Part shown: piece by piece, positions 1 to 5,089 of the stretch
How positions within the stretch are numbered: the first letter of the stretch is position 1
Layout: each line of letters starts with the position of its first letter
Origin: Prevotella sp. UBA746
Lineage (GTDB): Bacteria; Bacteroidota; Bacteroidia; Bacteroidales; Bacteroidaceae
DNA length: 8,708 nt
Direction of reading: 5' to 3'
Assembly (NCBI GenBank): GCA_002298545.1
Contig: DBKQ01000095.1
Coordinates: 15,554-24,261, forward strand
Notes under the pieces: generated by a model
Databases searched by the model: none
Told to the model about the DNA's origin: nothing
Seen by the model: the letters and a program-made list of their open reading frames with translations, nothing else
Program-made: the position numbers and the translations under genes

Positions 1-3
1 CGG

Positions 4-76
4 TGTCTCACCGCACAATGAGAAAATGTATCTACTATAAATAGTCATAAAGTTCTTGCTGCTGTGCGGTGAGACA
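4..76. repeat. Inverted repeat, 14-bp arms around a 45-bp centre
   Basis: The arm at 4-17 (TGTCTCACCGCACA) is the exact reverse complement of 63-76. The 45-nt centre is A/T-rich and contains a small ACTAT/ATAGT inverted pair (34-38 and 41-45). Pairing resumes weakly outside the arms (1-2 with 78-79) after one mismatch. No T-run follows either arm, so it does not look like an ordinary intrinsic terminator. It could be a structured RNA end of a gene left of the window, a small mobile-element relic, or a recombination site pair. The sequence shows only the repeat; its role is unknown. Confidence 0.75.
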
Positions 77-164
77 ACGCACCTACTACATTGTACATCT
101 TTTATTGTTGATCAGAACTATCATTTTCAAGCGTACAATAAAAATGAAGAACCGCATTAAATTC

Positions 165-248
165 TTTATTTCAAACTTAGCAATATTTATTTCTAACTTG
201 GAAATAATCATTTCAAACTTAGAAATCTTTATTTCAAACTTGGAAATA
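165..248. repeat. Four 21-bp tandem repeats, each an imperfect palindrome
   Basis: Units start at 165, 186, 207 and 228. Units 2-4 fit the 17-bp pattern ATTTCNAACTTNGAAAT (189-205, 210-226, 231-247). This pattern is symmetrical around the central C except at the two N positions. Unit 1 (168-184) differs by one base in the right arm. The 21-bp period equals about two DNA turns, so all copies face the same side of the helix. Read in one frame, each unit gives the heptad ISNLEIF or a close variant, and the array lies inside a short open frame (69-347). I treat that frame as a by-product: it starts inside an inverted-repeat arm and shows no domain. Confidence 0.85.
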
Positions 249-468
249 ACTTATTTAGTATTTGATCTTGTAATTTTTTACTTCTTGTCTGCGACAAAGA
301 AAACCTTCTTGCCATTAAACGCTATTCAAATAATACAGAGCGAGTGAATATAACGGAATGTATAAAAAAAAACGGTTCAGCAGGAATGTTGAACAACAAT
401 ATGCTAAATAATTGTAACAAAACGAACACAAATCGAACTCCAAGTATTATGGAACGGGATTTTTTTTA
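249..468. other. A/T-rich intergenic stretch before rnr, no gene seen
   Basis: I see no convincing gene, tRNA or strong terminator here. The open frame of rnr can be read upstream to a GTG at 344, but this part is rich in Asn, Thr and Ile codons, has no RNase R-like sequence, and is far more A/T-rich than the gene body. It therefore looks like non-coding leader and promoter DNA. Confidence 0.6.
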
Positions 469-476
469 TAACTTCG
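469..476 (+). promoter_or_regulatory. Candidate -7 box for rnr
   Basis: TAACTTCG matches the relaxed Bacteroidota -7 pattern TAnnTT(T/C)G. It sits directly after a run of eight T residues (460-467). No TTG-type -33 element is visible at the usual 19-21 nt upstream, so the match is weak. A start site a few bases downstream would give a leader of about 70 nt before the ATG at 554. Confidence 0.35.
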
Positions 477-501
477 CAACAAGAATACTAATACTAACCC
501 A

Positions 502-537
502 AAGGCGGCGGACACACAAGCACTCGTACGCCTCCTT
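502..537 (+). promoter_or_regulatory. Possible hairpin in the rnr leader
   Basis: AAGGCGGCG (502-510) pairs with CGCCTCCTT (529-537) with one internal mismatch and an 18-nt loop. It ends 16 nt before the chosen rnr start, so it could influence translation initiation or leader stability. RNase R is a structured-RNA exonuclease, so self-control through this stem is possible, but nothing in the sequence proves it. Confidence 0.3.
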
Positions 538-553
538 GCAAACATATACAACT

Positions 554-2770
554 ATGGCAAAAGGTGGAAAGAAAAAAAGAATAAACAAGAAGCAGATGGC
601 TGAGAGGCTACAAGACTTCTTTATGCAGAATCCGGATAAAAAACACAGTTTCAAGGAAATCTTCAAGGCTCTCCGTCTCGACACTCATCCGGCAAAGATG
701 CTCGCAGTGGACGTAATGGAAGAGATGGCGTGGGACGACTTCCTCGTAAGGAAAGGCGACAGCGCCTACCAGCTCAACATGAACGGCCAGGTGCAGGAGG
801 GCACGTTCCAGCGAAAGCCGAACGGAAAGAACACCGTTGTGCCCGACGACGGAGCGGCTCCTATCTTCGTGGCAGAGCGCAATTCCATGTTCGCACTCAC
901 CGGCGACAAGGTGCAGTTTACCATCATGGCACGGCGCAAGAACCATATCCGCGAGGCAATGGTAACGAGCATTCTGAAGAGGGCAAAGGATACCTTCGTG
1001 GGCAAGTTGCGGGTGGAGAAGGATTTCGCCTTCCTCGTGTCCGACGGCAATATCTTCGCCCAAGACATCATCATACCGAAGCGCAAGCTGAAGGGGGGAA
1101 AGACAAACGAGAAGGCTGTGGTGAAGATTACGCAATGGCCTACGAAGGACAACAAGAGCTTGATTGGCGAGGTTGTAGACGTACTCGGGGAGACCGGCGA
1201 CAACGATGTGGAGATGAACTCCATCCTGGCTCAGTATAACCTGCCATACAAATATCCGAAGAACGTGGAAGAGGCTGCCGAGAAAATCGACCCTACCATC
1301 ACGGAACAGGACTACAAGGAGCGCGAGGACTTCCGCGACGTTACTACATTTACCATCGACCCGCACGACGCCAAGGACTTCGACGATGCCCTCTCTATCC
1401 GTCAGCTCAAAAAGGGCGTCTGGGAGGTTGGAGTACATATCGCCGACGTGTCGCACTATGTTACCGAAGGCTCCATAATCGACAAGGAGGCTGTGAAGCG
1501 CGCCACGAGCATTTATCTCGTAGACCGCACCATACCGATGCTGCCGGAAAGGCTCTGCAACTTTATCTGCTCGCTCCGACCGAACGAGGAGAAGCTTACA
1601 TACAGTGTTATCTTCGACATGAACGAGGACGGAGAGGTGCTAAACTGGCGACTGCGCCACTGCGTGATAAAGAGCGACCGCAGATTCTGCTACGAGGAGG
1701 TGCAGAAGATTCTCGAGGATAACGGAGTGGTTGACGGGTCGGGCGAACCGGCTCCTGCCTTGCCTGCCGGACAGCAGTATAAGGGGGATTATGCCCCGGA
1801 GCTCGTGATGCTCGACAGGATTGCCAAGAAGCTGCGCGCCGCAAGGTTCAAGCACGGCTCCGTGAAGTTCGACCGCGAGGAACTCCACTTCGACGTTGAC
1901 GAAAAAGGAAAGCCCGTGCGCTGCTACTTCAAGGTGGCTAAGGATGCCAACAAACTCGTGGAGGAGTTTATGCTGCTTGCCAACCGCACCGTGGCGGAGA
2001 GCATCGGAAAGGTGGCAAAGGGCAAGAAGCCGAAGACTCTACCCTATCGTATCCACGACATGCCGGACCCTACGAAGCTGGAAACACTCAGACAGTTTGT
2101 AGTGAAATTCGGATACAAGGTGAAGACCGACGGCACGAAGGGGGCAATAACAAAGAGCCTCAACTCGCTGCTCGACGAGTGTAACGGCAAGAAGGAGCAG
2201 AAGGTTATCGAGACCGTGGCTCTGCGCGCCATGATGAAGGCTAAATACAGTATACACAATATAGGGCACTACGGACTGGCTTTTGAATACTACACCCACT
2301 TCACCAGTCCTATACGCCGCTATCCCGACACTATGGTCCACCGCCTCCTTACCCGCTATCAGAACGGCGGGCGCTCTGCCAACAAGGAGCACTACGAGGA
2401 GCTCTGCGAGCACTCGAGCGAGATGGAGCAGATAGCACAGAATGCCGAACGCGACAGTATAAAATACAAGATGGTGGAGTTTATGGCCGATAAGGTCGGC
2501 AACACCTATGACGCGCATATCAGCGGAATAACTTCCTTCGGTATCTACTGCGAGATTGACGAGAACCACTGCGAGGGCATGGTGCCGCTGCGCGACCTGA
2601 AGGGCGACTACTACGACTTCGACGAGCGCAACTACTGTCTCGTTGGCCGTCGCCACCACAGCAAATACCAGCTCGGCGACCCTATCCGCATACAGGTTGC
2701 CAAGGCGAACATGGAGAAGAAACAGCTCGACTTCAGCATTGCCGACGACGAGAAGAAGGAAAAGAAATAA
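554..2770 (+). CDS. rnr: Ribonuclease R (RNase II/RNB family 3'-5' exoribonuclease)
   Basis: This 738-residue protein is a processive 3'-to-5' exoribonuclease that degrades structured RNA and takes part in mRNA decay and RNA quality control in the cytoplasm. In order it shows a lysine-rich start, a winged-helix-like RNase R N-terminal region (about 15-77), cold-shock-type OB domains (about 80-240), the RNB catalytic domain (about 255-600), and an S1 domain (about 647-730) with a lysine-rich tail. The metal-binding acidic cluster is intact: D269, D275, D277 and D278 within DPHDAKDFDD. The RNB signature HFTSPIRRYPDTMVHR lies at 582-597. Length is normal for the family. The ATG at 554 was chosen because RNase R-like sequence begins there (MAKGGKKKR). 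The open frame runs back to a GTG at 344, but that extension is A/T-rich with no family similarity. There is no Shine-Dalgarno sequence, as is usual in Bacteroidota. It appears to be monocistronic. Confidence 0.97.
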   Translation: MAKGGKKKRINKKQMAERLQDFFMQNPDKKHSFKEIFKALRLDTHPAKMLAVDVMEEMAWDDFLVRKGDSAYQLNMNGQVQEGTFQRKPNGKNTVVPDDGAAPIFVAERNSMFALTGDKVQFTIMARRKNHIREAMVTSILKRAKDTFVGKLRVEKDFAFLVSDGNIFAQDIIIPKRKLKGGKTNEKAVVKITQWPTKDNKSLIGEVVDVLGETGDNDVEMNSILAQYNLPYKYPKNVEEAAEKIDPTITEQDYKEREDFRDVTTFTIDPHDAKDFDDALSIRQLKKGVWEVGVHIADVSHYVTEGSIIDKEAVKRATSIYLVDRTIPMLPERLCNFICSLRPNEEKLTYSVIFDMNEDGEVLNWRLRHCVIKSDRRFCYEEVQKILEDNGVVDGSGEPAPALPAGQQYKGDYAPELVMLDRIAKKLRAARFKHGSVKFDREELHFDVDEKGKPVRCYFKVAKDANKLVEEFMLLANRTVAESIGKVAKGKKPKTLPYRIHDMPDPTKLETLRQFVVKFGYKVKTDGTKGAITKSLNSLLDECNGKKEQKVIETVALRAMMKAKYSIHNIGHYGLAFEYYTHFTSPIRRYPDTMVHRLLTRYQNGGRSANKEHYEELCEHSSEMEQIAQNAERDSIKYKMVEFMADKVGNTYDAHISGITSFGIYCEIDENHCEGMVPLRDLKGDYYDFDERNYCLVGRRHHSKYQLGDPIRIQVAKANMEKKQLDFSIADDEKKEKK

Positions 2771-2885
2771 GACGGAAGTCTTTCAGATTAATGCATTTCT
2801 AAATAGGCCTAAGCGGACTGAACTAAAACCGGGACTTATGACTACCAGACGGAAGACATGCGCATGGCACTGGTGCAGCTTTTCC
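2771..2885. other. Junction between rnr and the methyltransferase remnant
   Basis: No gene is recognisable. Immediately after the rnr stop is a tiny AAGAC/GTCTT stem with a GGAA loop (2769-2782) and no T-run, too weak to call a terminator. A short open segment starting near 2837 reads YDYQTEDMRMALVQLF in a different frame from the methyltransferase remnant. It may be a further scrap of a lost gene, but I cannot assign it. Confidence 0.4.
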
Positions 2886-3219
2886 AAAGGTACTCATGTA
2901 GAGGCTACTCTTGTCTCTACCAACTCCATTTCGCAAGGCGAGCAAGTGGCAAACCTTTGGCAACCTCTCTTTGCCGAAGGCATTTGCATCAACTTCGCCC
3001 ATCGCACCTTCCGCTGGGACAGCGAGGCTTCGCTCAAAGCCCATGTCCATGTAGTAGTGGTTGGATTCTCGTATGTGAAGCATAAGAAGAAATACCTGTT
3101 TGAGAATGGACAAATGAAAGAGGTGAGCCATATCAATGCCTATCTGATAGATGCTCCCGACACCTTTATATATAGTAGGAGCAAGTCGCTATGCGATGTA
3201 TAGCGAGATGGTGGAGTAG
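2886..3219 (+). pseudogene. Remnant of an MmeI/YeeA-type class I DNA methyltransferase
   Basis: A stretch of 105 codons (2886-3200) reads as an internal part of a large SAM-dependent adenine DNA methyltransferase of the MmeI/YeeA type. Hallmarks I recognise from memory are VSTNSISQGEQV, a FAHRTFRWDSEASLKAHVHV segment and NAYLIDAPDTFI. VSTNSI follows the catalytic region in these enzymes. The frame stops at TAG 3201-3203 after SLCDV; one base further on, the +1 frame gives EMVE before another stop. This fits a small indel within an original CDVPEMV-type segment. The N-terminal SAM-binding motif I, the catalytic NPPY and the C-terminal recognition domain are absent from the window. No start codon or promoter is associated, and the open frame that extends upstream into rnr (from 2643) has no family similarity there. 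It is therefore a decayed fragment of a restriction-modification or defence enzyme, presumably inactive. A search would confirm the family. Confidence 0.75.
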
Positions 3220-3234
3220 AAGCTATAAAAGCAA

Positions 3235-3275
3235 AAAGAGAGGTACAACTCATCATACGGGTTATACCTCTCTTT
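3235..3275. terminator. Hairpin between convergent methyltransferase remnant and ATPase
   Basis: AAAGAGAGGTA (3235-3245) pairs perfectly with 3265-3275. After one C/A mismatch, three more pairs extend the stem inward (3247-3249 with 3261-3263), leaving an 11-nt loop. A-rich sequence precedes and T-rich sequence follows it, so it could stop transcription from both directions. It lies between the plus-strand methyltransferase remnant and the minus-strand ATPase, which suits a shared bidirectional terminator. For the ATPase it would sit about 175 nt beyond the stop codon. Confidence 0.65.
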
Positions 3276-3298
3276 ATCATTTGCCACAATAAGACGAA

Positions 3299-3434
3299 CT
3301 ACATTGTCTCGTAGTCCTCTAATTCATCAACAAGGAAAAACAGTGGCTTCCCTTCGATGAAGATTACCCTTAGGAGGATATTTCCAATTAAACGGATATC
3401 CTACCAAATCGTTCAAAATATAAGGATCTTTCAT
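3299..3434 (-). pseudogene. Possible frameshifted small-protein remnant downstream of the ATPase
   Basis: An ATG at 3434 lies 16 nt past the ATPase stop. It opens a 35-residue frame (MKDPYILNDLVGYPF...) that ends at 3327 in unnatural-looking sequence. A second frame from 3400 to 3299 reads DIRLIGNILLRVIFIEGK followed by PLFFLVDELEDYETM and a stop, which looks much more like protein. Joining the two by a one-base shift near codon 12 gives one continuous product of about 45 residues. I do not recognise the family. This may be a broken small gene once co-transcribed with the ATPase, or chance. Stops in both frames support decay rather than an intact gene. Confidence 0.35.
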
Positions 3435-3450
3435 TTGCGTCTATAAAGAT

Positions 3451-4908
3451 TTAATTTTTTCCAAACAAGTCATCCATTGTTATTACTTTCTGTATGGAAT
3501 GACTATATTTATTCGCAACCAATCCGTAGGTTGTGACAATTGTAGGATGTATTGCTTCCTTGCTGCGAGTGAGTTGTTGATAAACGGCAATTTTATTGCG
3601 GATATTGTTGGCTTCCGTATTGTCTATGATATAATCTCCTACACAGAATTTCATCTCGCAAAGATTGATGATTCTGTCGGCTCGGCGTATCAGCAAGTCT
3701 ATCTGGGCTCCTGGGTGCTCATCATTCTTTTCTGCACGCCAGGAATATTCCACAGTGTGTACTGAAGGAATACCCAGAGCTTGTTTGATCTGAGGTATAT
3801 GATTCCAACACAATGCCTCGAAAGCAAAGCCATACCAAGTTTCCATTGTACGCTTGTCGAACTGCCCTCTCCATACATCAGCATCTGGAGATGTTTTCTT
3901 GCGGACGACGGTCAAAGCAAACAAGGAGTAGAAGTCGATGAGACGAAATCTTTCTTCCTTGGCAGGAAGGCCATAATATACGTATTTTTGGATAAAGTCG
4001 CTTTCTGCTAATGCCTTCAATGTCTTGGTCAGTCCGCCACCGTATGGCACACCCGTTTTTTCTGCAATTTCCTTTCTTGTATAGCCACTTTTACGATTGG
4101 CAAGGAGGCGAACTATTTTCATGCAGTCTTGATGATTGGTGAACAGCGACATGAATAATTGCTCCAGCTCATCGCCAAGTTTTGCATTGTGTTGTACAAA
4201 TAAATAGTACATGGTCTGTTCTACGCTGTATCCCTTGTGGACGAAAGACATATAATAAGGTATGCCACCAAGCATCATATAAAGTTGCATTTGGGCATAT
4301 CTGTCAAGTTCTATGCCTTGTTCTTGATAGTATAATTCAGCTTCATGCAATGTGAATGGATGAAGTTTGATTTCTCTTGTTTTCCTGTCGTAGAGTCCTC
4401 CCTTGTTATGCAGGAGATGATCGGAAATCCATGCTGTGGCAGAACCGCAAACTATGAGCATTAGCGAAGTTTGCCCGGCACCCCAACCATTCCAAAAATG
4501 TTCTAACGCAGAAAGAAATCCAGAACGAGGGGTATCCATCCATGGTAATTCATCTATAAAGACTACTTGTCTTTGCTCTGGGGCAGCTTGCATTTTTTCT
4601 TCCAAGAGAGAGCGTAAATCGTCAAAAGCTGTCAACCAATCCGTTGGAGTCTTTTGTTCGGTCTTGCCATAATGGCGAAGCGAAGAGGCAAAATTCTGAA
4701 GTTGCCCTTCTTTTTGGCTTGTTGCGTCTATCTCTTGTTGGGACAAACCTGTATGATAGAAAGCAAATTGTCCGTTAAATTGCTCTCTAATCAAAAATGT
4801 CTTTCCAACACGTCGGCGACCGTAAACAACTACGAGTTCTGGTCTTCCTGATTCGTATATTTCCTGTAATTCCACTCTTTCCAAAGTGCGACCTATTATC
4901 TTTTGCAT
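3451..4908 (-). CDS. AAA-type ATPase with C-terminal PD-(D/E)XK-like (DUF234) domain
   Basis: This 485-residue protein belongs to the archaeal-type ATPase family common in Bacteroidota. It shows Walker A GRRRVGKT at 30-37, Walker B VVFIDELPWMD at 115-125, and a sensor-like CGSATAW at 154-160. A winged-helix-like region follows (about 260-306, YTRKEIAEKTGVPYGGGLTKTL). The C-terminal domain carries FAFEALC (361-367), D404 in AQIDLLIRR, and E418-M-K420 in LCEMKF. The spacing fits a PD-(D/E)XK nuclease-like core. Family members bind ATP and probably DNA; their physiological role is poorly known, with defence or mobile-element functions suggested. The ATG at 4908 was preferred because the alternative 10 codons upstream (4938) falls inside a good -7 box and adds nothing family-like. 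The gene appears intact. It is more A/T-rich than its core neighbours, lies beside a methyltransferase remnant and is flanked by repeats, which suggests horizontal acquisition. The biochemical activity is not proven by sequence. Confidence 0.9.
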   Translation of the reverse strand: MQKIIGRTLERVELQEIYESGRPELVVVYGRRRVGKTFLIREQFNGQFAFYHTGLSQQEIDATSQKEGQLQNFASSLRHYGKTEQKTPTDWLTAFDDLRSLLEEKMQAAPEQRQVVFIDELPWMDTPRSGFLSALEHFWNGWGAGQTSLMLIVCGSATAWISDHLLHNKGGLYDRKTREIKLHPFTLHEAELYYQEQGIELDRYAQMQLYMMLGGIPYYMSFVHKGYSVEQTMYYLFVQHNAKLGDELEQLFMSLFTNHQDCMKIVRLLANRKSGYTRKEIAEKTGVPYGGGLTKTLKALAESDFIQKYVYYGLPAKEERFRLIDFYSLFALTVVRKKTSPDADVWRGQFDKRTMETWYGFAFEALCWNHIPQIKQALGIPSVHTVEYSWRAEKNDEHPGAQIDLLIRRADRIINLCEMKFCVGDYIIDNTEANNIRNKIAVYQQLTRSKEAIHPTIVTTYGLVANKYSHSIQKVITMDDLFGKN

Positions 4909-4924
4909 TAGCTTTATAGATTGT

Positions 4925-5024
4925 TTATTCTGCCGCAAAGATACTTAAAAGGTTCGATTTGGCAAAATAAGGAAGTACTATTTTGCCAAATCAGCATCTT
5001 TTCATGTCGGCTTGGCAGAATAAG
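4925..5024. repeat. Four alternating copies of a GGCARAATAA motif around the ATPase promoter
   Basis: The copies are 4925-4934 (reverse, GGCAGAATAA), 4961-4970 (forward, GGCAAAATAA), 4979-4987 (reverse, nine of the ten bases, GGCAAAATA) and 5014-5023 (forward, GGCAGAATAA). The inner two form a perfect inverted repeat, GATTTGGCAAAATA at 4956-4969 with its complement at 4979-4992, spaced by 9 nt. The outer two are exact reverse complements over 10 bases, so the whole block is a nested palindrome. One copy covers the expected start site and one covers the -33 element, as expected for an operator. Terminal repeats of a mobile unit are an alternative. Confidence 0.75.
4936..4966 (-). promoter_or_regulatory. 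Bacteroidota-type promoter of the ATPase gene
   Basis: On the minus strand, TTTG (4966-4963) is followed after 19 nt by TATCTTTG (4943-4936). This is an excellent match to the -33 TTTG / -7 TAnnTTTG pattern with normal spacing. Transcription would begin around 4929, giving a leader of about 20 nt before the ATG at 4908. The -33 element lies inside the left arm of a 14-bp inverted repeat, so a protein bound there would block or modulate initiation. Confidence 0.7.
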
Positions 5025-5027
5025 CAC

Positions 5028-5078
5028 AAAAAAATCCCTTTGTCTTAAAGGCACATAACCTTTCAACAAAGGGAATTT
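5028..5078 (-). terminator. Intrinsic terminator of the Na/Pi cotransporter gene
   Basis: On the minus strand the arm at 5074-5066 pairs perfectly over nine bases with 5043-5035 (TCCCTTTGT on the plus strand). An inner AAAGG/CCTTT stem (5047-5051 with 5059-5063) lies inside it. The minus-strand 3' side continues directly into a run of seven T residues (plus-strand A at 5028-5034). The stem begins about 12 nt after the transporter stop codon, the usual place for a rho-independent terminator. Confidence 0.85.
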
Positions 5079-5089
5079 ATCATATAACC

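Noticed and set aside
165..248. CRISPR array
   Set aside because: Units are directly adjacent with no spacers, and no cas genes are present.
69..347. 92-residue open frame containing the ISNLEIF repeats
   Set aside because: It starts at a GTG inside an inverted-repeat arm, spans A/T-rich repeats, and has no recognisable domain; the heptads follow from the 21-bp DNA repeat.
344..553. N-terminal extension of RNase R by 70 codons from a GTG
   Set aside because: Composition is that of intergenic DNA and the residues do not resemble RNase R; the normal family start fits the ATG at 554.
608..1456. 282-residue minus-strand frame opposite rnr
   Set aside because: It is a shadow of the strongly coding, GC-rich rnr frame, with no domain; the same applies to the minus-strand frame at 2039-2659.
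2769..2782. Terminator directly after rnr
   Set aside because: The stem has only five base pairs and no T-run follows it.
2643..2885. Upstream part of the open frame that leads into the methyltransferase remnant
   Set aside because: It overlaps the RNase R S1 domain in another frame and shows no methyltransferase similarity, so the remnant is limited to about 2886 onward.
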